A stretch of DNA of 64,000 nt from Siphonodentalium dalli (taxonomy: Eukaryota; Mollusca; Scaphopoda; Gadilida; Siphonodentaliidae), in NCBI GenBank assembly GCA_032622095.1, contig CP136061.1, positions 251,669,582 through 251,733,581 on the forward strand, read 5' to 3'. Position 1 is the first letter of the stretch. The number at the start of each line of letters is the position of its first letter. Under the pieces are notes generated by a model that worked only from the letters and a program-made list of their open reading frames with translations, searched no databases and had not been told where the DNA came from. Positions 22,838-33,956 of the stretch are shown in pieces. Both the position numbers and the translations under genes were made by a program.

Positions 22838-23213
22838 AAGATCACATATTATATACCCATGATTTTAATTATAGAATATAAAATATATTGGTTTCGCGAA
22901 TGACCAACTCAGAATTCCGTTAAAATAACAATAACAACCAGCACCTAATTAACGAACCATCAGTGGGCTGCAGAACGAAAAATATCTATACAAGTTGAAA
23001 TATAAGACTTACAAATTATCTTTTAAATTTCTTTTATTGGTAATTGACATAGCTTGTCACAAACCAAAAATCAACATTATTGACATAATAATGTAAAGGA
23101 CAATAAACGAAATTTAAATTCCAAACTACACCTTTTACCGGTGACCGGCCTCCTGATCGCGCAGTTCGACTTTTAAATAAATAAACCGGAAAAACCAATT
23201 TTCTATTTATAAA
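22838..23213 (-). repeat. Dispersed repeat, copy 1 (inverted partner near 53.7 kb)
   Basis: About 375 bp match the reverse complement of 53495-53860. Blocks include 'aatataaaatatattggttt', 'aactcagaattccgttaaa', 'caccttttac' and 'gacttttaaata'. The moderate divergence includes indels. Neither copy encodes a recognisable protein. Confidence 0.75.
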
Positions 23214-23547
23214 AGTCCCAACGGCGCATCGGCCCACATCTATCGAATATTTGGCCACCATTATACACCCGATGGGCGTGAATAAAGACATATTACTATA
23301 AAAGAACCAACCGATCTAAGCTAACCGACATAGTTAACAGCGGTAATAAACGAACGAGTACCAATCTTGCTCTATTTAATATGATTACGTCAGCACGTAT
23401 GGACAACCCAAAACACGTACGTCCATCTATAAAATGATAAATGTATGTTTCATAGGAGTGCCTGTATTTCTGGCCAACTTGGGATATATACGATCACGCC
23501 AGTACGTATGGACCGTAGGACGGCGACATGTCACTCTGTGTCCAAAG

Positions 23548-24095
23548 GTTCGCTATTCCCAAGGTTCATTAAACCGAAGTTTCGCCATTCCCAAGGTTCT
23601 CTATATTCCTCGATATTCAGAAGGTTTTTATAACTTGTTATTTTGAAGTTTCATTCTATATTCTGAAGTTTTGAGAGGGTTCTTTATCATAAGACTCTTT
23701 TTATGAAGGAAATAACTTAAAGATACTCAATCCGATAAGACGCTGCTAAATTACTCTTTCTTTGGTTTCGGTGGGGAACAAAATATTTGATTAGTGTCGA
23801 GGAACCCACCCATCAAAGCTCAGATTAATTAGATATCGATCTTTGCAGTTTGCTATTTTTATTGTTTCTGGGCCTGATCGTGCCAGAAGGTCGAGGTCAA
23901 ACGGGCGGTCTTCCAGATAAAGATGGATAACTGTAAAATCGTGGTAATAATAACTACTTGGTATTAGAGTTGTCCATCTTTTCTGGTTAAATACGCCCAG
24001 AATAGCAAACCTTCAGAATAGCAAACCTTCGATGTCTGAATAAGAACCTTGGGAATAGCGACCCTTCGGAATATGGAACCTTCGAAATAATGAAC
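23548..24095. mobile_element. Second foldback with short-unit arms, containing a truncated TTAA element
   Basis: The left arm (about 23548-23690) has 'cgctattcccaaggttc'-type units. The right arm (about 24000-24095) has 'cagaatagcaaaccttc', 'ccttgggaatagcg' and 'cggaatatggaaccttcg' in opposite orientation. The design matches the foldback at 18440-19669 (repeated CGAAGG plus a short variable word) but the unit words differ. A truncated copy of the TTAA element lies between the arms. Confidence 0.65.
23717..23960. mobile_element. TTAA element, truncated copy
   Basis: It starts TTAA-AGATACTCAATCCG and shares 'ggaacccacccatcaaagct', 'cagattaattagatatcgat' and 'agatggataactgtaaaat' with the copies at 4398-5341 and 24621-25066. 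The right TIR is missing. A weak mirror of the 'agatggataact' block follows at about 23966. Confidence 0.7.
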
Positions 24096-24306
24096 GCGAT
24101 CCTGTATGAAGAGCCCATGACACGTCCATCAATAAATGTATACATGTTTCATGGGACTGTTTATATATACATATATAAGACTGGAGTAAAGTTGAGACCA
24201 ACATGTCTTTGTTAATTTTGGTGCCCAGATTTCAACGAAATTTGGTGTGGTGACTCAGGGTGCCCTGGCAGAGTGTATAATGGCGTTAGTTTTTCTAAAT
24301 TTTGAT

Positions 24307-24498
24307 TTAAACAAATTTAAATGAATAAACAAATATGAACATATGTGAATATTTAGGTACAAATAAACCTATTTGCACGAGAATATGTTGCAGAACCAGA
24401 TATAGAGGAATGTGGGCCACAGTTAGACATGGGTCAGAGTGAGATATTGCCTCTAACATTTCTCTAATTTCCAGACCAATATCCATGGCGCCAGTCAA
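24307..24498 (-). other. Coding-like 63-codon open frame, unrecognised
   Basis: This minus-strand frame reads with balanced composition and includes DIGLEIREMLEAISHSDP and HIPLYLVLQHILVQIG. It looks more protein-like than the usual chance frames here. A G|GTTTAT junction in the middle is a poor splice donor, and no acceptor, partner exon or known domain was found. It may be an exon remnant or part of a mobile element. No function is proposed. Confidence 0.2.
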
Positions 24499-24620
24499 GC
24501 GATATTAGCCATATAGCACATTTTACTATATTTCTTCAAAATGCAATCATCAGGTGAAGGTTCAATCTGGCCAAGCGACCAATTTTCAAGGCAAAATTAT
24601 TTTATTTAATTTTTGCAATT

Positions 24621-25066
24621 TTAAAGGTACTCAATCCGAATTAACCCTCGCAGATTATTATTTCCTTGACTTCGGAGGTGAAAAATATTTGATTCAAGTC
24701 GAGGAACCCACAACATCAAAGCTCAGAGTGATCAGATACCGATTTTTAAAATCTATCATTTTAATTTTAAGTGGCCCAGCAAACAGCAGACAGGAATACT
24801 TTTTCTGACCAAATTGCAGATGAAGATGGATAATTCTAAAATCAACTGTTTTTTTGTGTGTGTGTCAGATGTTTGACAAATCAGCAATATTCGTTGAGCA
24901 AAAAGTTGATAAATTACAAGTTTTTGTCAATTTTATGCTATAATTGACTGCAGTTTTTTTTCGAGCAATTAATCGATTCTGTCAACTGAAGCGGCATTTC
25001 AAAAAATCTTCTTGTTGTTGGAATCTGATGATATGGGGACTATTGATTCGGATTGAGGACCTTTAA
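24621..25066. mobile_element. TTAA element, full-length 446-bp copy
   Basis: TTAA-AGGTACTCAATCCG on the left and CGGATTGAGGACCT-TTAA on the right give a clean TIR with target duplications. Interior blocks 'caagtcgaggaaccca' and 'agatggataattctaaaat' are shared with the 4.4-kb and 23.7-kb copies. This copy shows that the 4398-5341 element is an inverted dimer of its right half. There is no transposase. Confidence 0.85.
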
Positions 25067-25906
25067 TGGAAAACTATCTTTATTGGATAAATTTACATAT
25101 AATACTGAATACATTTTTATGAAAACGGGTTACGTGGATGGGGCACAATGACTCAATGAGACATAATTTATGGCCTGTGGTAGGATCCAACTTCAGTAGA
25201 TGATAGGCACTTCAAAAAGGAATGAGATAATTTACCAAATGATTATTGTTTTGGGGCTGGAGTGGATAAATAATTTAGATCAAACAAACTGATGTCATTG
25301 TGCAATAGTGGTATGTTCGGTGCATTTCCTATATGGTTACTACTTAGGGGTGACCCCTTCTGTGAAGTAGATGATAAGAAACAAGTATTAAGGGTGGTCC
25401 CAGCTTGAGATTGCATGCTTGTTCGTGACTTTTGTGAGCTTTTATCGTACTCTCGGATGTCTAATCATTGTGATGGTCAATAATAGTGATAGCGGAGACC
25501 TAGACTGAAACTAACAATATTGATGGAAATTTAATTATATTTAATTCTATTTCAATTTAATTCTATATATGTCTCTTTGCCAAAAAACTTAATGATCGTT
25601 GAGAATTTTATCTAAAATTACTAATCATGCGACACATGCTGACACTATTGGTTAATAGGCATATTATTCCAATCCCAATGTGTCAAGTCGACAATAGCAA
25701 GTACGCAGGGCTATATTTAATAATTTTCCCACAAATAGCCACTAGTTAATATATATGCTAGCCATGCTGATCAAGCTCCCGCTTAATGCTTAAGGTTTAA
25801 ATCGAGAACACAGTGTTAAAATCATGAATTATTTAATATGTGAGAATGCTAAAACTAATCACCGTGCAATATAATTATTAAATTTAACTTGATGTGTCCA
25901 TCACAG
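25067..25906. other. Spacer with a retroposon-like block
   Basis: The segment near 25402-25448 ('gagattgcatgctt', 'cgtgacttttgtgagc') resembles 16848-16895 and may be a truncated copy of the same short retroposon. Nothing else was recognised. Confidence 0.4.
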
Positions 25907-26050
25907 GAAACAGAATTCATACACACTGATGGAAAGTTGGCCCGGAAGCATATCCTCTCACCAGTCACTGCATGGACTCTTCAGTGTGCCGAGACCAAGT
26001 GGGATTGGGAGATGTTCTTCTTTTCCTTCACTCAACAAGAAGATAAATGA
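25907..26050 (+). other. Possible terminal exon, unrecognised
   Basis: After 'gatgtgtccatcacag', a plausible acceptor, there is an open frame of 47 codons ending TGA at 26048-26050. The translation includes FIHTDGKLARKHILSPVTAW and WTLQCAETKWDWEMF. Its three tryptophans, acidic clusters and lack of simple runs look coding-like. There is no matching domain and no upstream exon was identified. It could be chance or a transposon remnant. Confidence 0.2.
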
Positions 26051-27033
26051 CTCACTTTGTTAGTCACCAATTCACTGGGCTTCAGATGTTTGTTACATCT
26101 GTGTGTCGACTGTAGATGGCTAGAATTGTATTTTGACCTGAGTCACGGCATTCACAGTGATTGGGTGAGGCTGAGCCTGAAGTCGTTGATAACTAAATTT
26201 AGTAATCTGTAATCACTAAATTGACTAATACAATCATAATATTATTAGATTAGTAAGCCACATGAACGCTTTCACCGATTACTGCGTCCACAAGTTCCAG
26301 CTACGCGCTACGTTCAACGGTTCATGACTGAACTATACTGTCTATAGTAAATCATTCAGCTCTAAAATGTCCATTTTCTGATTTCCTTGACCCAAGTTGA
26401 GGCTTGACCTGACAGTGTTAGATATTAACAATTAAATTTACTATTTAGAGAAGTAGTTAGTAGATTGAACGATTTGCCGCTTGCAGTTGCAACTCTAAGT
26501 CTAACCACTAAGCCAGTCCAGGTGAAAACATACTTAAAATTGAACAATAACAGACCAAGTCAAATCGCCGTGGTGATCAGTCTGCACAGACCAGTCCACA
26601 TTCCATTCCAGTGACCTTCATTTTCATATTTTTTTCAGTCACAGATTCGTCATTGAGTTTCTTTCCGACTGACTGATTTTCACTTTGAACACAGTTCACT
26701 TCAACTTCAAAACAAGTTGTTGTTGTTGTTGTTCAACTTGTTGTTGATGACATGTTGTTGTTATTCTTCTTCTTCTTTTGACTGCTTTGACTCTAAAGTC
26801 ATTCCAGTAATGGGCTCGTTGAGCTATCTTCGCTTGTGCTTTCTCGTTTGTTCTTAACGCTTACGTGCTGTGATACCGTTGTACATTTAAAATACGAGAG
26901 ATAACAATAACAAGCAATTCAATTTCAAATTTCGCAAACAAGAGAGCGCCACCATTTTGTTACGAAATTACGTCATCATTTCCAACGTTGCTATGGCCTG
27001 CCAGGGGACGTAATATTCTAACTGTAACGGTAC
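26051..27033. other. Spacer with GTT and TTC microsatellites
   Basis: No gene recognised. (GTT)n lies at about 26717-26735, with shorter TTGTTG and TTCTTCTTC tracts to 26780. Confidence 0.5.
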
Positions 27034-27679
27034 GGTGACACTCCACAGTTTCTGCAGGGTTTGGTGAAAAAATAAGGGGGCACCAATTCAATGAAAAATA
27101 ACTGAAATGTGATCCCACAACACATATACAATGTATACATACCTGGGTTTAGCACATACTAGGCTTAAATATTTTGGTACATAATTGTCATTTTAATGGG
27201 GGTAGCAAGAGTTATGCCCCTTGATTGTGTGCCTGAAAAATGAAATTTTGATGCAAAAATGGCCAAAATAAGCGATTTTCAGGCCCATGGGACACAAAAA
27301 CCAGACAATCTATGGTATAGCCGCCTATGTTTTCTGGAAGAACACTGTTTCCTCACAAAAATATCAAAAAGTTTCAAACTTCTCACCACTGTAATTTTTT
27401 TTTTAATATTTTTCATGCAGATGAAAAATTTTAGGTGCTAAAAAGTCACGCTGGTGTCTGGAGCCACTGTTTCGCAGAAATCGCTACTACTTCATACTGG
27501 TGGGGTCAAGGTCACCTGAAACAATATTTTTCAAAACTCAAAGACATCCTCTAAAAATCCACAAATTCATAACTAACCTTCTCTCAATAAACATACCACA
27601 CCCATGGTGACAGAAAACACTGGTACTCTATTCTAAGAAATTTATCCCTACTGATCATTCGAAACTGTGGAGTGTCACC
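27034..27679. mobile_element. 645-bp TIR element, copy 1
   Basis: The left end GGTGACACTCCACAGTTTC is mirrored exactly by GAAACTGTGGAGTGTCACC on the right. A 60-codon frame inside (27259-27441) is repeated in later copies and is not a transposase. Copies 2 and 3 follow at 28518-29162 and 30006-30650. Confidence 0.85.
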
Positions 27680-28517
27680 TTAAGGGAAATGCAATTTTAT
27701 TAATCTTTAACAGGGACCACACCTCCATATTCTCTGCATTATACCGCTTAAAATGATATATTACACCCCATGCGTTATTGCAATCACAGGCAGCAAGATT
27801 GGGTGGGGATTTACATGCTCCCCCATGATTTCACCCCTTTTGGGTCTTTCAGAGCCCAATGGCGTTATGCTTGACGTAGTGACAAAATGGATATATTCAA
27901 CCATCATCTATGGCTTGAAAAAGGTCTGAAATGCTAAAATGTTGTATAAAATATATTATGAGATGCATATTTTCCTCAGATATCAAAATAAAACATAATA
28001 TTTCATACAACAACTATCTTTAATACTCTCCCAAATATGTGGGTTAAAAAATTCCAAGTCTTATTTAGCATTAAGGGAAAGCTTTACAAGGTTATGACAT
28101 CACATGAACAATATGTTGTCAAGTGAAATATGACCAAGGAAACCTGTATTATTATATTTCACACTTGTGAATAAGAAAGACTGAATATCTAATTTTGTTA
28201 TATACTGTGTAATGTCACAATATCAGCCATTTCAGCTAAGATTCAAGGAGCATATGATGTTATGAAGAAGTACCCATCATCTGAAAAATCACCAATAACC
28301 ATATACATAAACCACCCCCCCCCCCCACTGCTCCAAGACTCCATATCCCCACCAATTTATATGACTAAAGAAAACCTGTATTGGAATATCCATAGAAGAA
28401 TGGTGCATCTACCATAAAATGTTCCTTCTAACTGAACAGATTTGCTAAAAAAGGATTTTCAGTAACAATATCTGTCAAGTTGACAGATGAAAATGGTGCT
28501 ATTTGCTGGTCTTGAAT

Positions 28518-29162
28518 GTGACACTCCACAGTTTCTGCAGGGATTGGTGAAAAAATAAGGGGGCACCAATTCAATGAAAAATAACTGAAATGTGATCCCA
28601 CAACACATATACAATGTATACATACCTGGGTTGAGCACATACTAGGCTTAAAGATTTTGGTACATAATTGTCATTTTAATGGGGGTAGCAAGAGTTATGC
28701 CCCTTGATTGTGTGCCTGAAAAATGAAATTTTGATGCAAAAATGGCCAAAATAAGCGATGTTCAGGCCCATGGGACACAAAAACCAGACAATCTATGGTA
28801 TAGCCGCCTATGTTTTCTGGAAGAACACTGTTTCCTCACAAAAATATCAAAAAGTTTCAAACTTCTCACCACTGTAATTTTATTTTTAATATTTTTCATG
28901 CAGATGAAAAATTTTAGGTGCTAAAAAGTCACGCTGGTGTCTGGAGCCACTGTTTCGCAGAAATCGCTACTACTTCATACTGGTGGGGTCAAGGTCACCT
29001 GAAACAATATTTTTCAAAACTCAAAGACATCCTCTAAAAATCCACAAATTCATAACTAACCTTCTCTCAATAAACATACCACACCCATGGTGACAGAAAA
29101 CACTGGTACTCTATTCTAAGAAATTTACCCCTACTGATCATTCGAAACTGTGGAGTGTCACC
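28518..29162. mobile_element. 645-bp TIR element, copy 2
   Basis: Same ends (GTGACACTCCACAGTTTC and its complement) and nearly identical interior to copy 1. Copies 2 and 3 share 'gttcagg' and 'taaagattttgg' variants that copy 1 lacks. Confidence 0.85.
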
Positions 29163-30005
29163 TTAAGGGAAATGCAATTTTATTAATCTTTAACAGGGAC
29201 CACACCTCCACATTCTCTGCATTATACCGCTTAAAATGATATATTACACCCCATGCGTTATTGCAATCACAGGCAGCAAGATTGGTTGGGGATTTACATG
29301 CTCCCCCATGATTTCACCCCTTTTGGGTCTTTCAGAGCCCAATGGCGTTATGCTTGACGTAGTGACAAAATGGATATATTCAACCATCATCTATGGCTTG
29401 AAAAAGGTCTGAAATGCTAAAATGTTGTATAAAATATATTATGAGATGCATATTTTCCTCAGATATCAAAATAAAACATAATATTTCATACAACAACTAT
29501 CTTTAATACTCTCCCAAATATGTGGGTTAAAAAATTCCAAGTCTTATTTAGCATTAAGGGAAAGCTTTACAAGGTTATGACATCACATGAACAATATGTT
29601 GTCAAGTGAAATATGACCAAGGAAACCTGTATTATTATATTTCACACTTGTGAATAAGAAAGACTGAATATCTAATTTTGTTATACACTGTGTAATGTCA
29701 CAATATCAGCCATTTCAGCTAAGATTCAAGGAGCATATGATGTTATGAAGAAGTACCCATCATCTGAAAAATCACCAATAACCATATACATAAACCACCA
29801 CCCCCCCCCCCCCCACTGCTCCAAGACTCCATATCCCCACCAATTTATATGACTGAAGACAACCTGTATTGGAATATCCATAGAAGAATGGTGCATCTAC
29901 CATAAAATGTTCCTTCTAACTGAACAGATTTGCTAAAAAAGGATTTTCAGTAACAATATCTGTCAAGTTGACAGATGAAAATGGTGCTATTTGCTGGTCT
30001 TGAAT

Positions 30006-30650
30006 GTGACACTCCACAGTTTCTGCAGGGATTGGTGAAAAAATAAGGGGGCACCAATTCAATGAAAAATAACTGAAATGTGATCCCACAACACATATAC
30101 AATGTATACATACCTGGGTTGAGCACATACTAGGCTTAAAGATTTTGGTACATAATTGTCATTTTAATGGGGGTAGCAAGAGTTATGCCCCTTGATTGTG
30201 TGCCTGAAAAATGAAATTTTGATGCAAAAATGGCCAAAATAAGCGATGTTCAGGCCCATGGGACACAAAAACCAGACAATCTATGGTATAGCCGCCTATG
30301 TTTTCTGGAAGAACACTGTTTCCTCACAAAAATATCAAAAAATTTCAAACTTCTCACCACTGTAAATATTTTTTAAATATTTTTCATGCAGATGAAAAAT
30401 TTTAGGTGCTAAAAAGTCACGCTGGTGTCTGGAGCCACTGTTTCGCAGAAATCGCTACTACTTCATACTGGTGGGGTCAAGGTCACCTGAAACAATATTT
30501 TTCAAAACTCAAAGACATCCTCTAAAAATCCACAAATTCATAACTAACCTTCTCTCAATAAACATACCACACCCATGGTGACAGAAAACACTGGTACTCT
30601 ATTCTAAGAAATTTACCCCTACTGATCATTCGAAACTGTGGAGTGTCACC
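30006..30650. mobile_element. 645-bp TIR element, copy 3 (array end)
   Basis: Similarity to the other units stops exactly at the right TIR (30650), where 'tacggaatctggcgagg' replaces 'ttaagggaaatgc'. This places the edge of the tandem duplication at the transposon end. Confidence 0.85.
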
Positions 30651-31021
30651 TACGGAATCTGGCGAGGTTTGCCGAATGCTATGCGCCCGCGTCAGCTACA
30701 TCCACATTAAGCATTTAATTTTGAATAAGGTTGATTTTGTTTTTCAAATTTAATAGTATTGCTATAGGGAGGCTGATCGAAGAAGAAAAATAAATTCGTT
30801 TTATTAATTTGTCAATCCTATTCCAACATGGCGGCCACCATAGGGGCCCATAGGTCTGAATCGCCCGGATGTAAAAACTATTTTTTCATGTTGATGGGGT
30901 ATAGAAATTACTGACGTCACAAATATACTTGCGTCGCTTATGTTACCGTAAAACAACCCTTTGGGTTGTGATTAAGAAAGCCCAATCAATAACGATGAAC
31001 TACTGAGGCATACCAAAAACA
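30651..31021. other. Short spacer with an 'aacatggcggccacc' motif
   Basis: An ATG in strong context at about 30829 opens only 28 codons before a stop. Similar 'atggcggcc' motifs occur in repeats elsewhere in this window, so this is not taken as a gene start. Confidence 0.3.
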
Positions 31022-31075
31022 TATGTGACCCGCCATATCAAATCCAGTCGTAAGTCGGGATTTTTGTACCCTGTG

Positions 31076-31142
31076 CCAATGCATTCTCTTATATATGCGA
31101 GTCGACCATAGGTCGCCTCGCATATATAAGAGAATGCATTGG
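31076..31142. repeat. 67-bp hairpin, module copy 2a
   Basis: CCAATGCATTCTCTTATATA arm, core 'gtcgaccataggtcgcc', mirror arm ending GCATTGG. Pairing is perfect except for one T/C mismatch next to the core. Confidence 0.92.
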
Positions 31143-31362
31143 CCTAACAATTTTTTATCATTTTTTTTAAATAAATGTTTCTTACAATTTTTAGGACATA
31201 AAATAAAAAACATCCATTACCCTGCAGGGAGCCCCACAAATATATAGAAGCATATAGAAGAGTTTCGTCTGCTCGTGTTTGTCTGGGGCTCTGTATGGGT
31301 GAAATTATAAAATTGTTAAAGAATACAAGAAAAAATTATTAAAATTGTAAACAATTGTTAGG

Positions 31363-31429
31363 CCAATGCATTCTCTTATATATGCGAGGCGACCTATGGT
31401 CGACTCGCATATATAAGAGAATGCATTGG
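31363..31429. repeat. 67-bp hairpin, module copy 2b
   Basis: Same arms with the core reversed ('ggcgacctatggtcgac'). It carries the equivalent single mismatch in complementary form, so copies 2a and 2b are inverted relative to each other. Confidence 0.92.
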
Positions 31430-31484
31430 CACAGGGTAAAAAAAATCCCGACTTACGACTGGATTTGATATGGCGGGTCACATA

Positions 31485-32797
31485 TACCAAACCGACACAA
31501 ACCATCTGATTACTGACCACATATCCCATAGTATTATGTCAGCTCTTGCAATCAGCCTCGATAGCTAGTGACCGTATATGAAATCAATATTAGGTGCTTA
31601 TCCGCCATCTTGTTTTTTTTAGAAACTCAGTCGCCTCGGGAAGTATTTTTAGTGTATTTTGGCGCCAAGTAAGGGGATATCTGCCGGAAATCGTTTTCTG
31701 TGAATTTAAAGACGTAGTACCATGCACCAAAATGCGATATATTTGAGGAATTCTAAAGACTCATAAATTAACTACCAAACTCAGCCAGTTGTCCTACTTC
31801 TGGTAGGCTAATTAGCCATTGACTCAATGCGTTGATGTTCAACGTCCATGACGCGTCACTGTGACGTTACACAAGTTAATAGCCATAGACAACACATTTA
31901 TCCTACTAAATTACATTGTAATACGATCCTGCCTAACTATGCTTAAAAGCCATGTCCTGATTGGCCAGTGGCCCGAGTTACCATGGCTATCTCGTTCCAG
32001 TTTTGTGGTACAATTCTACTTTTTCCAATTGTACCACGAAAACAATCGGTTTATTCAGATCGCCGCACGCGACTTTTCCCGTCTTTTCTAACTCCGCGCA
32101 AACGGGGCATCAATGGAGTACACCCGCACCCCTTTGAATTTTGCTACATCTTGACAATCTTGCGAATTTTCTAGCGATTTGTCGCTTGAAACCAGTTTGG
32201 TTGCCAATGAATATGGTCCAAATGATGTTATGGTATATTGATATATGTTACGACCAAAGAAAGTTACTTAATAAGTATATTAAATTACAAAATAAATCCA
32301 TGGGGCCGGGCTGTGCATTCGTCGATTCGAATCTCGATCATATTCGATATTTCGGAATCAAGTTGAAAATGAAAGCGTTTGTTCACCAGTACAGAAGGGG
32401 AATAAGATTAGTTTAGTAAACTAGATCATTTAGATCGCTTTGTGTAAGGAAATTGGTCCATAGTCGATGATCATATTCATGTTGTCCCAACAACGTTCAA
32501 AACAGAAATGACCGCATCGTATTTCCTGTACAATTTAAATGAAACGCACGGGCGCCGCTGAAAACACATCGTTTTTTAGCCAATCACAACGATTATTTCT
32601 AGAAGAGGTGCCTCGAAAAGTCAACGGGGGAATTTCATAACAAGACAAGACATTACGAGAGTACTCCATGCAAAGAAATCGAGTACGCCCAATACGAATT
32701 ACACCACGAAATGTTTTCTCACCTGAGACCGAAAAAGCGCAGTATTTCGTTGACTATTCAGTCGAATTGTGACCATAAACTTTCAGTCGTATTACAA
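31485..32797. other. Spacer, no gene supported
   Basis: It contains overlapping frames of 76, 68 and 91 codons (31861-32416) with no domain, and a 'gtggtacaatt...aattgtaccac' short inverted motif near 32005-32037. Confidence 0.4.
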
Positions 32798-32945
32798 AAG
32801 AAATAAATACACGGTGTATCGGTGTGTATGGTCAAGTTGTACCACAAAAAACTGATTGTAGGACTCCGCTACGCGTCGTCCTACAATCAGTTTTATGTGG
32901 TACAACTTGACCATACACACCTCTACACCGTGTATTTATTTCTTA
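32798..32945. repeat. Long hairpin with CpG-rich tip
   Basis: Arms of about 65 bp: AAATAAATACACGGTGTA then 'tggtcaagttgtaccaca' and 'ctgattgtagga' on the left, mirrored almost perfectly on the right. The tip is 'ctccgctacgcgtcgt'. Confidence 0.9.
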
Positions 32946-33010
32946 AATAAATTACTGCGACGATTAATTAAATGGATATGCTGGATTTTGTCCACTGACA
33001 TAATAAATAC

Positions 33011-33151
33011 GTTACGGGACGCTTAGTGGTCGGATATGGTGTCATGTGAGGCTCAGCGAGATCAATATTAGGCTCGGCCTACGGCCTCGCCTAATATTGA
33101 TCTCACTTCGCCTCACATGACACCATATCCGACCACAAAGCGTCCCGTAAC
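33011..33151. repeat. Long hairpin with CpG-rich tip
   Basis: Arms of about 65 bp: GTTACGGGACGCTTAGTGGT then 'cggatatggtgtcatgtgag', mirrored on the right, with tip 'ggctcggcctacggcctcgcc'. Only a few mismatches. It lies 66 bp after the previous hairpin but is unrelated in sequence. Confidence 0.92.
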
Positions 33152-33530
33152 TTATAATATATTGTCGTTAAATTGATCCATAATATGCACTGCACGCATG
33201 CACTATGCAAAATATTTTGTAATTTAATATTGTGTATTTTCCACTATTATGTCAAAATGACGACGAGTATATCAATAAATTAAATTTAATTGATTGAATA
33301 ACACAATCTGTAGTCGAGAGAGAGAGCCTTTTTTCGTATATGATTTAAAATTAAATCGTTATTTGATAAACGATTACTAGCTTGAATTTCAATAACCCAG
33401 TCGATGAACAACATTCGACATGTTAATCCTCCAGCGACATCAAAAGGGAATACTTACACCAAACTGAATTCCAAATTTGTGAAAAATGTCAGACAAGTTC
33501 GTGGCGGCAGGGGATTGAGATGGTTTGGCG
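33152..33530. other. Spacer, nothing recognised
   Basis: About 380 bp of AT-rich sequence with no repeat partner or coding signal seen. Confidence 0.35.
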
Positions 33531-33757
33531 CGAAAATAATGTAATGTGACAATATGCTAATCTGACACATGCTAATATGACCGCATTTTGTCACATTACA
33601 TTGAGATTAGCATTTGAATTTATGCTAATCTGACAAGATGTAGTTGTGTTCTGAAATTTGATTTTTTTCTGACAAAAGTCCAGATCGGGGCGAAACCTTG
33701 AAGTAAGTACAGCGAAATTAATGATACGGTTGTTCCTTGAAATATATTGCAATATGT
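33531..33757 (+). repeat. Dispersed repeat with a hairpin, copy 1
   Basis: 'cgaaaataatgtaatgtgac' opens a short hairpin closed by 'ttttgtcacattacatt', followed by 'aagatgtagttgtgttctga'. It repeats in direct orientation at 35902-36123. Confidence 0.85.
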
Positions 33758-33813
33758 ATTTTTTTTTAATGTTTTATTAACATAATGGTTTTTTCTCCTT
33801 CGTTCAGATTAGC

Positions 33814-33956
33814 CACAAGTAGCGAAAATGACAATTTAGAAACAATAACGGTACATTTTCAAAACAGCATCACTTTGCGCTACCAAACACCATAGTAATT
33901 CACCAGGACCCATCATCATAAAAGCAGGATCACTTAGCAAGGAGTGTCTTCCTCTT
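33814..33956 (+). mobile_element. Relic right end of the 28-bp-unit TIR element
   Basis: 'tagcgaaaatgacaattt', 'aacggtac', 'acagcatca', 'accatagtaattcaccagga' and 'aagcaggatcacttagcaagg' align with 45213-45357 of the large element, with many substitutions. The left end is missing here. Confidence 0.6.

Larger units (their letters stand above)
27034..30650 (+). repeat. Recent tandem duplication, period about 1.48 kb, 2.4 units
   Basis: TIR element plus 838-bp spacer (27034-28517), TIR element plus 843-bp spacer (28518-30005), then a third TIR element alone (30006-30650). Units differ only at scattered bases, for example 'agcgattttcagg' versus 'agcgatgttcagg', and at C-run length. Unequal exchange between two flanking TIR elements would give this arrangement, in which the array both starts and ends with an element. 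Confidence 0.92.
31022..31484. mobile_element. TA-flanked TIR element carrying the double hairpin
   Basis: The outer TIR of about 50 bp starts TA-TGTGACCCGCCATATC and passes 'ccagtcgtaagtcggga'. The right end mirrors it and finishes GGTCACA-TA. Inside are two 67-bp hairpins (31076-31142 and 31363-31429) nearly identical to those in the TTAA element at 17.3 kb, although the outer ends are unrelated. The hairpins are 220 bp apart, versus 81 bp at 17.3 kb. Confidence 0.85.

Noticed and set aside
27259-27441. 60-codon frame (MAKISDFQAHGTQKPD...) repeated three times
   Set aside because: It is repeated only because the TIR element is tandemly duplicated. The third copy is altered, and there is no domain.
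30824-30915. 'aacATGGCGGCCACC' as a gene start
   Set aside because: The frame closes after 28 codons, there is no exon support, and similar 'atggcggcc' or 'atggccgcc' words occur in non-coding repeats of this window.
32325-32345. GATTCGAATC, a tRNA T-loop-like word (also near 631)
   Set aside because: No matching acceptor or anticodon stems could be built around either site, so no tRNA or tRNA-derived SINE is called.
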